Source of the DNA: JASHVB01 sp035523995
Lineage (GTDB): Bacteria > Pseudomonadota > Alphaproteobacteria > Acetobacterales > Acetobacteraceae
Reading direction: 5' to 3'
DNA length: 64,000 bases
Assembly (NCBI GenBank): GCA_035523995.1
Contig: DATKPQ010000089.1
Coordinates: 1 to 64,000, forward strand
Part shown: piece by piece, positions 45,873 through 55,400 of the stretch
Numbering within the stretch: position 1 is the stretch's first letter
Layout: each line of letters starts with the position of its first letter
Position numbers and translations under genes: made by a program
Notes under the pieces: generated by a model
The model's input: only the letters and a program-made list of their open reading frames with translations
Database searches by the model: none
Told to the model about the DNA's origin: nothing

Positions 45873-46178
45873 TTAACGCAGTGCAGTGCCCGGCGTTCCT
45901 TCGCCTTTGGTCTGTGAACTGGCGCCATAGGCGCCGATCACGCCTTCTACCGGATCGAAGAATCCGGCGATTGCTTGCTCCAGCCCGGCGCGCGGAACAT
46001 GCGGCGCTCCGTTACTGAACGCGAGCGGATGCTCCTGCACCTCATGCAGTGCGAGAACGCGGCGAGTCGCGACCCAACGTGGCGGATCGTCGCTGTGCAG
46101 CGCGAGATGCGTGACCAAGTGCCGCAGCACCGTCTCCAGCGCGGCGAGGCGCGCCGAGAGATCCTCGGTCTCTGTCAT
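45873..46178 (-). CDS. hypothetical protein
   Basis: This is a 101-residue soluble protein with an N-terminal helix (LSARLAALETVLRHLVTHLA), then a Trp/Arg-rich middle, and a polar tail. GGAG six bases before the ATG at 46178 supports the start; the ATG at 46190 would place the ribosome site inside the gene. Members of the family are unknown to me. It lies between the secreted protein gene and rfbC, same strand, and could be transcribed from the rfbC end. Confidence 0.55.
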   Translation of the reverse strand: MTETEDLSARLAALETVLRHLVTHLALHSDDPPRWVATRRVLALHEVQEHPLAFSNGAPHVPRAGLEQAIAGFFDPVEGVIGAYGASSQTKGEGTPGTALR

Positions 46179-46318
46179 CCAAGTCTCCATCTTGTCGGGT
46201 GTGGCGTGGACTCTAGCAGCATCGGCCAGAGGCGGCGACGGTCAATCGCCAGCGGTCGAGGCATCGTGAGACGAATTATCAAAAGAATAAGGGAAATATC
46301 TCATAATTTTCATAAGGT

Positions 46319-46909
46319 CTACGGTGCGTCAATGGCGGTGTCGGCTGTGTCTTCTGTCGTCCAGTCCGGCCAGCGCGCATCGCGCGCATCGATCAGGGCT
46401 GGCGTGGCTGGCCAGTCGATCGCAACGGCAGGGTCGTTCCAGCGGAGGCCGCGGACGTGGCCGGATTCGTATGGCGGGCTGATCTGGTAGAGAATGTCGG
46501 TGTCTGACTGCAATGTCAGAAAGCCATGCGCGCAGCTGGGCGGGATGAACACGGCATTCATTGCTTCGGCATCGAGCAATACCGAGATCCATTTCATGTA
46601 GCAGTGACTGTCTCGGCGCAGATCGATCACAACGTCGTAGGCCCGTCCGCGCACCGCACGCACCAGCTTCGTCTCGCCCTGTGGTTCTAGCTGCACGTGC
46701 AGGCCACGTAGTGTGCGGCTGAACGGATTGCGCGATTGGCTGATCTGGAATGGATGCGGAAGACGGATGCCGGCGGCGGTAAATTCCTCAGGGCAATAGA
46801 GCCGCGAGAATAGTCCGCGGTCGTCACGAAATGGCGTAGGTTCGATGTGAAACACGCCGGGGAGCGTGGTGGGAGAGATGTGCATCGTCGGCGTCAACGT
46901 TTCGTTCAT
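46319..46909 (-). CDS. RfbC-type sugar nucleotide 3,5-epimerase
   Basis: This is a 196-residue cupin-fold epimerase acting on 4-keto-6-deoxysugar nucleotides. The catalytic His71 is in RTLRGLHVQ, the substrate Asp96 in VVIDLRRDS, and the FIPPSCAHGFLTL barrel strand is conserved. RfbC normally works on dTDP sugars, but dTDP-specific RmlA/RmlB are absent; the neighbouring rfbF/rfbG make a CDP-sugar, so the substrate here is more likely CDP-4-keto-6-deoxyglucose or its methylated form. It is separated from the C-methyltransferase by a 272-bp gap holding a palindromic repeat. Confidence 0.88.
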   Translation of the reverse strand: MNETLTPTMHISPTTLPGVFHIEPTPFRDDRGLFSRLYCPEEFTAAGIRLPHPFQISQSRNPFSRTLRGLHVQLEPQGETKLVRAVRGRAYDVVIDLRRDSHCYMKWISVLLDAEAMNAVFIPPSCAHGFLTLQSDTDILYQISPPYESGHVRGLRWNDPAVAIDWPATPALIDARDARWPDWTTEDTADTAIDAP

Positions 46910-47036
46910 TTCAGTCCGTGGCCGGGCACCGCGGAAAGGAAGAGAGGAAGCCGTTTGTGTCATGGCAATTGGGCCAACGCGCAATGGTCGGTCTCGTATC
47001 CAGAACCAGAGAAGCGCGACACGGCCCGCGCCAGGT

Positions 47037-47142
47037 TATTGCGAGGGAGTGAAGCGGCAAAGCAAACCCGGCCGTGCAGCCGCAGGAACCGCCGATGCAC
47101 TTTTCCGCAGGAGATTGCTTGGTAGCTTCGCTCCTCGCAATA
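47037..47142. repeat. dispersed palindromic element, second copy
   Basis: TTATTGCGAGGGAGTGAAGC with GGCAAAGCAA (47037-47066) is mirrored by ATTGCTTGGTAGCTTCGCTC with CTCGCAATA (47113-47142). This is the same 'ATTGCGAGGAGCGAAGC...GCAA' repeat as at 18131-18235. It lies between rfbC and the C-methyltransferase and may form a strong RNA hairpin inside the presumed transcript. Confidence 0.78.
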
Positions 47143-47181
47143 GCATGGGGCACATGACTTGCGCTCCTCCGATATTGGGTA

Positions 47182-48417
47182 TTAAAGCATCCGTGCTTCC
47201 GGCATGGCGACCCAAAGTTTTGTGCCGGAAGCGCGCAATGGCTTGAGTTCGGCGGCAACTTCCTCGGCAATATTCCAGGGCAGCACCACCACGTCGTCGG
47301 GTTGGGCATCAGCCAGTTCGTCGGGCGAGACCACGGGAATATGGCTGCCCGGCAGCAGCTTGCCCTGTTTCGCCGGATTGCGGTCGGCGACACAGATCAT
47401 GTCATCGGCGGTGATGCCACAGAAATTCAGGAACGTATTGCCTTTCGCTGCGGCGCCATAGCCAGCCAGGCGACGGCCCTGCGCATGTTCCGCCGCGACG
47501 AACCTGCGAAAGCCATCGCGGATGCGTGCCACTTTGGGGGAGAAGCTGTCGTACGTTTCGGGACGGTGCAGCCCCGCCGCTTTTTCCTGTGTGCGTACCG
47601 CATCCAACCCGGGACACGGCGCGTGGTGCGCGCCCAGGTGGCAAGCAAACACACGGAGCGACCCGCCATGTGTCGGCGGGCATTCTACATCGAACACGCG
47701 GAGTCCGACCTCTTCCAACACAGGTTCTACGACGAGCAGCGACAGATACGAAAAATGCTCGTGGTAGATCGTGTCGAACTGCACTTGCTCCAGAAGGCGG
47801 AGCAAATGGGGAAATTCGAAGGTCACGACGCCGTTTGGCGCCAGCATGTCGGCAAACCCAGCTACGAAGTCAGGTAAATCGGGCACGTGCGCCAATACAT
47901 TGTTGGCGGTCATCAGATCGGCGCGGCCGTATCGCGCAACCAGGGCCGGTGCGGTGTCGGCGCCGAAGAACTTTTCTTCGGTACGCACGCCGATGCGCCG
48001 TGCGGCCGATGCGACATTGGCGGCTGGCTCGATGCCGAGAACCGGGACCCCGGCTGCCCTGAAATGCTGCAACAGATAGCCGTCGTTTGATGCCACTTCG
48101 GCGACCAGCGAATCCGCAGCCAAACCGAAACGTTCTATCATCGCCTGCGCGTAGCGGCCTGCGTGCGCCACCCAGCTTACCGAGAATGACGAAAAGTACG
48201 CGTAGTCGGCGGCAAAGATCGCGTCAGGCGGGATTGTTTCAGTCACCTGCACCAGCAGGCAGCGATCGCAGACCATGACCCGCAGCAGGTATGGCTGGTC
48301 AATGCCTCGCGCGGCTTCATCGCGCGTGACGTAGCAGTTGGCCAGTGGCGTTTCGCCGAGGTCGATCAGGTCGCGATGCATTACCGCACCGCACAGGCGG
48401 CAGGTGGGGTCGGTCAT
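47182..48417 (-). CDS. sugar nucleotide C-methyltransferase
   Basis: This is a 411-residue SAM-dependent enzyme of the NovU/TylCIII type. An N-terminal zinc site uses Cys6, Cys9, Cys50 and Cys53 (CRLC, CDRC), then the SAM fold with VAEVASNDGYLLQHF, YHEHFSYLSL in the middle, and the C-terminal GYGAAAKGNTFLNF that binds the nucleotide sugar. Family members add a methyl group to C3 of 4-keto deoxysugar nucleotides, giving branched sugars. It overlaps rfbG by four bases (ATGA), directly linking it to CDP-sugar formation. Confidence 0.9.
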   Translation of the reverse strand: MTDPTCRLCGAVMHRDLIDLGETPLANCYVTRDEAARGIDQPYLLRVMVCDRCLLVQVTETIPPDAIFAADYAYFSSFSVSWVAHAGRYAQAMIERFGLAADSLVAEVASNDGYLLQHFRAAGVPVLGIEPAANVASAARRIGVRTEEKFFGADTAPALVARYGRADLMTANNVLAHVPDLPDFVAGFADMLAPNGVVTFEFPHLLRLLEQVQFDTIYHEHFSYLSLLVVEPVLEEVGLRVFDVECPPTHGGSLRVFACHLGAHHAPCPGLDAVRTQEKAAGLHRPETYDSFSPKVARIRDGFRRFVAAEHAQGRRLAGYGAAAKGNTFLNFCGITADDMICVADRNPAKQGKLLPGSHIPVVSPDELADAQPDDVVVLPWNIAEEVAAELKPLRASGTKLWVAMPEARML

Positions 48418-49478
48418 GACAACGTCTCGTATCCGGTGATTTGCCGGGACGTAACCGTGCGCATGTCGGCGCCTTGCGCCCATGCGCGGTACCAGGCGGC
48501 GGTCGCGTCAATCATAAGGCGGCCCGGCAGGCGGTCGGACCAGCCCAAAGTGCGGCGCGCAAGAGTGGAATCCAGCGCCAGCGCATGGGTTTCCACAACC
48601 TGCGGAGATGGCACGTAATCGCATCCCTGGTGCGCCCCCAGCGCTTCCAGCATCGCGCTGGCGATTTCGCCCACGCTTGGTCCCTGCGGCGAACGTGGTC
48701 CAAAATTCATGGTGCGCGGCAGGGTCGGATCGATCGTCAGCGCTGCCAGATAGGTGAGATAGCCGCAGAGGCAGTCCAGCACGTGTTGCCAGGGCCGGCT
48801 CGCGTCGGGATTCCGCAGCGTCAGGGTTTGCCCGCTCAACGCCGCGTTCACCGCATCGGGCACCAGGCGGCCGGGAGAAAAATCGCCGCCGCCGATGACG
48901 TTGCCGGCGCGGGCCGTGGCGACGGCGACGCCCTGCGGCGCGAGGAAACTTTGCGCCATGGCCGTCGTGGCAAGTTCACAGGCGGCTTTCGACGCAGAAT
49001 AGGGATCGCGTCCACCAAGGCGGTCTTGCTCGGCGTGGGCGCGCCCGTCGTGGTCGTCGGCATAGACCTTGTCGGTGGTCACGACGAGAACGGAGCGCAG
49101 AGTGGGTATGGTACGCAGCGCGTTCAACAGATTCACGGTGCCAAGCACGTTGATGGCGAAGCTCTCGGCCGGTTCGAGCACTGAACGGTGCACCGAGGTC
49201 TGGGCGGTCAGATGCAGCACCAGTTCCGGCTGGGTGTCTTCCACCGCGGCGGCAATAGCGGCGGCATCGCGCAGATCGATGAAATGCGACGATACCTGGC
49301 CATCCAGGCGCAGCAGGCGAAACAGGGACTGGTCACAAGGCCGCAGCGCGATGCCGGTCACCTTGGCGCCGAGCTGGTGCAGCCACAGGGCTATCCAGGA
49401 ACCTTTGAAACCGGTGTGGCCAGTTACCAGCACGCGCCGTGCGCGCCAGAAATCCGGTTCGGGATGGGGGACTGGCAT
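48414..49478 (-). CDS. rfbG: CDP-glucose 4,6-dehydratase
   Basis: This is a 354-residue extended SDR enzyme that converts CDP-glucose to CDP-4-keto-6-deoxyglucose. The NAD site VLVTGHTGFKGSW is at residues about 15-28; the catalytic Tyr/Lys pair is in DPYSASKAACE. LLNALRTIPTLRSVLVVTTD and RPWQHVLDCLCGYLTYLA are RfbG landmarks that separate it from dTDP-glucose dehydratase. It lies between rfbF (3 bp away) and the C-methyltransferase. Its product is the branch point of CDP-deoxysugars. Confidence 0.92.
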   Translation of the reverse strand: MPVPHPEPDFWRARRVLVTGHTGFKGSWIALWLHQLGAKVTGIALRPCDQSLFRLLRLDGQVSSHFIDLRDAAAIAAAVEDTQPELVLHLTAQTSVHRSVLEPAESFAINVLGTVNLLNALRTIPTLRSVLVVTTDKVYADDHDGRAHAEQDRLGGRDPYSASKAACELATTAMAQSFLAPQGVAVATARAGNVIGGGDFSPGRLVPDAVNAALSGQTLTLRNPDASRPWQHVLDCLCGYLTYLAALTIDPTLPRTMNFGPRSPQGPSVGEIASAMLEALGAHQGCDYVPSPQVVETHALALDSTLARRTLGWSDRLPGRLMIDATAAWYRAWAQGADMRTVTSRQITGYETLS

Positions 49479-49481
49479 GGC

Positions 49482-50258
49482 TCAATCGCGCCAGATTTTC
49501 CAAGGGGCGTTGCCGGAACTCCACATCGCTTCCAGCGTCGTCTTGTCGCGCAGCGTGTCCATGGGCTGCCAGAAGCCGGTATGGCGGAATGCGCGCAATT
49601 CACCATCGCGCGTCAGGCTTTCCAGGGGGGCCGTCTCCCACGGCGTCTCGTCGCCTTCGATGCGGTCGAGAACTGCGGGGTGCAGGACGAAAAACCCGCC
49701 ATTGATCACCGCGTTGTCGCCCGGCGGCTTTTCCGTGAAGCTCTGCACCCGGTCGTGCTGCACCATCAGGGCACCGTAACGACCGGGAGGTGTCACCGCG
49801 GTGACAGTGGCCAGGCGGCCGTGCCTGAGGTGGAATTGCACCAGGCTGGTGATGTCGATGTCGGCGACGCCGTCGCCGTAGGTCATGCAGAAGCATTCGT
49901 GGGGATCGAGGAAGCGCGCGACACGCTTGATGCGCCCGCCGGTCATGGTGGCGGGACCGGTGTCAACCAGCGTGACGCGCCAGGGTTCGGCGTAGTTCTT
50001 GTGGTAGATGACTTCGCCCGAGCGCTCGTCGATCGTCACGTCGGACGCGTAGAGCATGTAATTGGCGAAATACTCCTTGATCATATGGCCGCGGTAGCCG
50101 AGGCAGATCACGAAATCTGTCAGGCCGTGGGCCGTGTAGATGTTCATGATGTGCCAGAGCAGGGGCTTGCCGCCGATCTCGATCATGGGCTTGGGGCGCA
50201 GGTGGGACTCTTCCGAGATCCGCGTGCCCAGCCCGCCGGCAAGGATGACCGTCTTCAT
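49482..50258 (-). CDS. rfbF: glucose-1-phosphate cytidylyltransferase
   Basis: This is a 258-residue nucleotidyltransferase that makes CDP-glucose from glucose 1-phosphate and CTP. ILAGGLGTRISEESHLRPKP is the activation loop; IGGKPLLWHIMNIY, YGDGVADIDI and INGGFFVLHP are RfbF signatures. The ATG at 50258 is decided by its 4-bp overlap with the cmcI-like gene stop; the frame is open further upstream but inside that gene. First step of the CDP-sugar route. Confidence 0.94.
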   Translation of the reverse strand: MKTVILAGGLGTRISEESHLRPKPMIEIGGKPLLWHIMNIYTAHGLTDFVICLGYRGHMIKEYFANYMLYASDVTIDERSGEVIYHKNYAEPWRVTLVDTGPATMTGGRIKRVARFLDPHECFCMTYGDGVADIDITSLVQFHLRHGRLATVTAVTPPGRYGALMVQHDRVQSFTEKPPGDNAVINGGFFVLHPAVLDRIEGDETPWETAPLESLTRDGELRAFRHTGFWQPMDTLRDKTTLEAMWSSGNAPWKIWRD

Positions 50259-51025
50259 GCGACCCGCCGCAAGAAGGCGTTTGGCCAGTAGGTAACGCGC
50301 TGGCGCACCTTGCCTTCGTTGAAAGGAAATGCTGGTTCTTCCGCGACGAATTCCGGGTGGCGGGCCAGGAATGCGTCGATCGCGCCGAGCGGATTGTTCC
50401 AGTGCCAGTCGGGTGCGGTGCGTGGCGCGCCCGCGACCTGCTTCATGATGCCGTCGCACGCGACGATGTAGCTGCCGGGCGCGACGAACGGCGCATAGGC
50501 GTCCAGTTCGGCTTCCACATGCGGACGGCTGTGGTTGGAATCGAGGATCACCAGGGCTCGCTCCTCTCGGGTGAGGGTGGCGCGCACGGCCGCGATAGTG
50601 CCTGGATCGACGGAGCCGCCTTCGATCAGCGTGATGAACCGCGCCAAAGAATGTGCTTCGATGGCCGCGCGGTTATGCGGGCGAATTTCGATATCGACGC
50701 CGATTGCTCTCCCATGGCCCATCGCCGCAAACAGGCTGGCGTAGAAGATCAGCGAACCACCGTGGGCCACGCCGGTTTCGACGATCACATCCGGGCGGAT
50801 GCGCCAAATGAGCTCCTGGATGCGGATCATGTCTTCCGGCAACTGGATAATGGGGCGGCCCATCCACGTGAAGCCGTAGACGTATTTCACGTCCCAGCCG
50901 CAGCGCAGCCAGGCGGCGGACACCGCTTCGAATGCTTCTGGCGTATCCAGGGCATGTTCTCGGGCCGGCGCGCCGGACGCGTCGTACAGAATTACCCGGC
51001 CACCGCGCTCATCGATGGTGAGCAT
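50255..51025 (-). CDS. CmcI-type methyltransferase/hydroxylase
   Basis: This is a 256-residue protein of the cephalosporin-hydroxylase (CmcI) family, in practice SAM-dependent O-methyltransferases related to rhamnosyl O-methyltransferases. VIVETGVAHGGSLIFYASL is the SAM motif, VDIEIRPHNRAAIEAHSL the acidic loop, and LDSNHSRPHVEAELDAYAPF the metal site. It overlaps the epimerase gene by 34 bp and rfbF by 4 bp. Likely role: O-methylation of the same sugar. Confidence 0.85.
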   Translation of the reverse strand: MLTIDERGGRVILYDASGAPAREHALDTPEAFEAVSAAWLRCGWDVKYVYGFTWMGRPIIQLPEDMIRIQELIWRIRPDVIVETGVAHGGSLIFYASLFAAMGHGRAIGVDIEIRPHNRAAIEAHSLARFITLIEGGSVDPGTIAAVRATLTREERALVILDSNHSRPHVEAELDAYAPFVAPGSYIVACDGIMKQVAGAPRTAPDWHWNNPLGAIDAFLARHPEFVAEEPAFPFNEGKVRQRVTYWPNAFLRRVA

Positions 51026-51849
51026 TGGACCTCCTGTCCATCTGTCACCAGTGTCGCGAACTGGTCTGAAAAATTACTTAACGTCGCGCCGAATTCTGTG
51101 GTGATGCGGGCGACGTTGATCGGCGGAAACCGCAGGGTAGGGGCGTTCGGTGCGAAGGCCACATGCCAGCCGGTATGGCTGCGCAGCAACCGCACGATCG
51201 CGGCGTGGGTGGTGTTTGCCCCGGAGGCGAGATTGTAGATGCGGTGCTTCCCGTCCATGGCAATTAGCGGCAGCAGGCGTGTGACCTCGTCCAGGCTGAC
51301 ATAGTCCTTGCACGATTGCGGCGACTGGCGAAGCAACACGCTCCCGGTACTGCGGCCCTCCTGCAAAAGGGCGCCGAGAAATGTTTCGGTTGGCAGGGAC
51401 GGGCCAAGAATGTTCGACACGCGAACCACACGGACGGTCGGGCGCGGATCGGCAACGCACAGGGCCTCGCCGGCCAGTTTTGTCAGGTTGTAGAGATCGG
51501 ACGGGTCGGCCGGGGCGCAGGGTAGGGCCGAGTCTTCCTGCGTTGCATCAGCGCGGGCGTAGACGCGGGTGGATGACAGGAACAGGAAGGATTCGAATTC
51601 GAGGCGCGCCAGGCAGCGGGAGGTGACGCCGACATGTGCCTCGGCCGTGTCATGCGGGCGGGTGCGGAAGTCACCCGTGAGGCCGATGCAGTCGATAATG
51701 TGTCCGGCGGGGCGGCGGGCTTCCATTAGTGTTGGCAGAGCTGCACGGGTTACCGCGTGCACCGAGTATCCGTTGCGTTCCAGTGCTGCGACCAGGGCAC
51801 CGCCGAGATAGCCCGCTGCGCCGAGCACGGTGAAAACAGGCTCGGTCAT
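50992..51849 (-). CDS. NAD-dependent sugar epimerase/reductase
   Basis: This is a 285-residue extended SDR protein. VLGAAGYLGGALVAALERNG binds NAD(P); SSTRVYA and DLYNLTKLAGEAL carry the catalytic Ser, Tyr and Lys; KDYVSLDEVTRLLPL lies in the substrate domain. The ATG at 51849 has GGTGG six bases before it. It may reduce or epimerise C4 of the CDP-keto sugar to finish it. It overlaps the cmcI-like gene by 34 bp, an unusually long overlap for this locus. Confidence 0.85.
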   Translation of the reverse strand: MTEPVFTVLGAAGYLGGALVAALERNGYSVHAVTRAALPTLMEARRPAGHIIDCIGLTGDFRTRPHDTAEAHVGVTSRCLARLEFESFLFLSSTRVYARADATQEDSALPCAPADPSDLYNLTKLAGEALCVADPRPTVRVVRVSNILGPSLPTETFLGALLQEGRSTGSVLLRQSPQSCKDYVSLDEVTRLLPLIAMDGKHRIYNLASGANTTHAAIVRLLRSHTGWHVAFAPNAPTLRFPPINVARITTEFGATLSNFSDQFATLVTDGQEVQCSPSMSAVAG

Positions 51850-51865
51850 GATCATCCACCCTGAG

Positions 51866-52396
51866 TCACGGGCCCGCCTGCCCAGATATCGCCGGAGGTG
51901 ACGGTGGTTGTCCGCGCCATCCCCGCGCGGTAGCTGGCACGCCGAAAGCGATGCAGAGGGGTGGAAGAACGCCGCGCACCAGCGATGCCGCCCCGATCAC
52001 GCTGCCGGTGCCGATCTGCGCACCGTCCACCAGCACGGTGTTGGCGCCGATCCATACGTCGTCGCCAATGACGATGCCGCCGCGGCTGGGCTGGAAGCCT
52101 TGATCGCGGATAGGGCGGCCGGGATCGCCGAAGGCATGGTTGGTGGGCGCGAAGGTGCAGTTCGCCGCCACCAGTACGTTGCGCCCGATACGGATGCCGT
52201 GGCCGGTGTAAAGGACGCAGCCGGCGTTGATGAAACTGCCGCGGCCGATCACCACGTCGCCTTTGCCACCCGCCGGTTTGATCTTGACGAAGGCATCGAT
52301 CGTCACGTCGTCCTCGATGACGATGAGGCTGCCGCGCTGCGAATCCTCGATATCGGCGAGGTGGGAGATGCGCGCGGACAACGCGATCTGCAACAT
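51866..52396 (-). CDS. hexapeptide-repeat acyltransferase
   Basis: This is a 176-residue left-handed beta-helix (LbetaH) enzyme of the WbbJ/maltose-acetyltransferase kind. Hexapeptide repeats run through IVIEDDVTIDAFVKIKP, GDVVIGRGSFINAGCV and IVIGDDVWIGANTVLVDGA; the catalytic His is in TFAPTNHAF. It would acetylate a sugar hydroxyl or amine. The ATG at 52396 is the only start giving an intact first coil. It lies 11 bp after the GT41 gene and 16 bp before the epimerase. Confidence 0.87.
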   Translation of the reverse strand: MLQIALSARISHLADIEDSQRGSLIVIEDDVTIDAFVKIKPAGGKGDVVIGRGSFINAGCVLYTGHGIRIGRNVLVAANCTFAPTNHAFGDPGRPIRDQGFQPSRGGIVIGDDVWIGANTVLVDGAQIGTGSVIGAASLVRGVLPPLCIAFGVPATARGWRGQPPSPPAISGQAGP

Positions 52397-52407
52397 GGTC
52401 CGCTGAC

Positions 52408-55400
52408 CTATTCTGCCGCCATTTCGAGATCGGGCACTGCTGATGCGGCGTTCCAAAGGGCGCGGCATGCCGTTTCGACCGCTTGCGCCAGACCCGTGGC
52501 ATCGAGCAATGGCGATGCGGCGAGCCGGGGTCGCAGTTCGCCGCGCAGTTCCGCAAGCGCGTCGATGTTCGAAGCCGCCGATACGGCCCGCGCGACATAG
52601 GCATCCACGTCCTCGGTCACCCAGTCGTCGAGCCCTGCTGCGTGCAGGATCGATGCACCGAAACGTCCCACGGTCGGCCTCCCTGCCAGCGTAACAACCG
52701 GCACGCCCAGCCAGAGTGCCTCAATCGTCGTGGTGCCGGCATTGTGCGGGAATGGGTCCAGCGCGATGTCGATCGCGCCATAGGCGGCCCAGGTGCGCGG
52801 CTGTGGTGCGCTTGCCACCATCAGCAGCCGGTCGTTCGCGGTGCCGTACGCGGCAAATCGCGCTGCGAACAAATCTCGGAACGCCGCCTCGGCGAAGTTC
52901 CGACTATTCAGGACCAGCCGGCTGCCGGGCACCCCAGCGAGGATGCGCGACCATGCGGCCACCACATGTTCGTTCAGGCGCTCGGGACGGCCGAAATAGC
53001 CGAACGTGAGGGTGCCGGCGGCGGCGGCCGGCGCAGGCGCGACCGAGGGCATGTCAGCGGGCGGGCGATAGGCCAAAGGAATGCGTGGCAGCCGTATCAG
53101 GTGCTCGCTGAACAACGCGTCGGCTTCGGGCGGGGCCAGCACATCATCGGCAAGGAATGCATCCATCGCTGACATGCCCGACGTGTAGCCGTGGCCGAGA
53201 ATATACTCGATCTGCACCGGCGCCGGCTTGCGCGCGAAGACCAAGAGGCGGTTTGCCGCCGTGTGGCCTGCAAGGTCGATCAGTACATCAATCCTGTCCG
53301 CGCGGATAATGGCTGCCATCGCGTCGTCACTGATGCCGGATGTCGGCCGCCACTGGTCGGCGAGCTGCCGGAAACGCGCCGTGGTATCATCCGCCACGGC
53401 GACTTCGGCGTAGCAGAAGACTTCCACCTGCCTGCGGTCGTGCGCCGCGAGCAGAGGTTCGGCGAACAGCGCCACGGCGTGGTGGCGGAAATCCGGCGAT
53501 ACGTAGCCCAGCCGCAAGCGCCGTCCGGGCATGCGGTCGGCCGGGATCGGCGGCACCGCCTGCGCCAGCTTCTGCGCATGTTGCGCGTCCCAGCTGCGGT
53601 ACTCAGCGTAGATCGCCTCGGGCGTGAGATCGTCACGGTAGTTCAGCGCGAACAACAGATTGCCGTGGCCGGAGGCATAGTCGGGGCGCAACGTTAGCGC
53701 CTGACGATAACATTTCTCGGTTTCGGCGTGGCGTCCCTGCATCTGCAACGCCACGGCCAGGTTGGAGAGACAGCGCGCCTTGTCGGGCAGCGCTGGCAGC
53801 GCGGCACGGTGATGACGCTCTCCCTCGACCGGCCTGCCGCTTTGCGACAGCAGGGCGCCGAGCGTCTCGTGTGCTTCAGGATCGTTCGGCGCCAAGGCCA
53901 GTGCCTGTCGCAAATGTGTTTCCGCGTCCGCAGCATTGTTCCGTGCCAGCAACGCGAGCGCCAGGCTGCGGCGCAGCCATGCCAGATGCGGCGCTTGCTC
54001 GACCGCGCGGATCAGCACGGATTCCGCCTCGGCGGCGCGGCCCAGGTCCATCAGCGTGTTGCCGAGATTGCCCATGGCTGTCACTAACCCCGGGTCAAGC
54101 GCCAACGCCCGCCGTAACGTTTGCTCCGCGGCGGCGGAGTCTCCCTGGGCGCGCTGCATCACGCCCAGATCGGAGAGAATGTCGGCCCGTACGGGTGCGC
54201 GTGCCAACAGTGCCGTCGCGGCGGCGGGGTCACCGGCCTCGTAGGCGCAGGCGCCAAGTACGTGCAGCGCATCGGCATGGCTCGGGTCGCGGGTAAGCAA
54301 GCGGCGGGCAAAAGCCTGCGCGCCGACAAAGTCGCCGGAGGTATAGAGGCGGTGGAGGTACGGCACCGCACCTTCCCGCCACTCGTCCCACAGCGCGCGA
54401 TAGGCCGCCTCCACCGATCGGGCGAGGCCAACCGCATCCAGTAGTGGCGATGCTGCCATGCGCGGTCGCAGCGCCAGGCGCAATTCAGCCAGGGATTCGA
54501 GGTTCGACGCCGCAGCCACTGCGCGGGCGACGTAGGAGTCCACGGTGTCGGTGACCCAGTCGTCCAGGTTGACTGCGTGCAGGATTGCGGCGCCGAAGCG
54601 TCCGACGGTTGGCCGCCCGGCCAGCGTGAGGACGGGAACGCCCTGCCAGAGCGCCTCGATCGTCGTGGTGCCGGCGTTGTGCGGGAACGGATCCAGCGCG
54701 ATGTCGATCGCGCCGTAGGCCTCCCAGGTGCATGGCTGCGGTGTCGTGCAGATCATATGCACCCGGTCGGCGCCGATGCCGTGGGCGGCGAAGCGCGCCG
54801 ACCAGTCCTCTCGTCCAGCCGGTTCGGCGAACGGCGTACTGTTCAGGATCAGCCGCGAGCCGGGGATGGCATGCAGGGTGCGGCACCAGGTGGCGATCAC
54901 GCCGTCGTTCAGGCGTACGGTGCGGCCGAAATAACCGAAGGTGATGCAGCCGGCGCTAGAGGCGGGGAGGGGGACGACCGGCGGCATGCCTTCCGGCGGG
55001 CGGTAGGCTAGCGGGATACGGGGCAATCTCAGAAGTTGTTCGGAAAAGACGACTTCGGCGCCGGGGGGGGCGAGCAAGTCGTCGGCCAGGAAAGCGTCGA
55101 TCGCGGAAAGGCCCGAGGTGCAACCGTGGCCGATCATGTAGGCCACCTGCACGGGGGCGGGCTTGCGCGCGAACACCAGCAGGCGGTTGCCGGCGGTGTG
55201 GCCCGCGAGTTCTACCAAGACATCAATGCTGTCCTGGCGGATTTGCTCGGCCACCGCGGTGTCGCTGCGCCCGACCGTAGAGCGCCAATGGTCAGCCAGC
55301 GCACGGAAGCGTTGGGTGGTGGCGTCCTCGACCGGTACCTCGGCGTAGCAAAAGATTTCGACTTGGCTGCGGTCGTGCGCGGCGAGCAGGGGTTCGGCGA

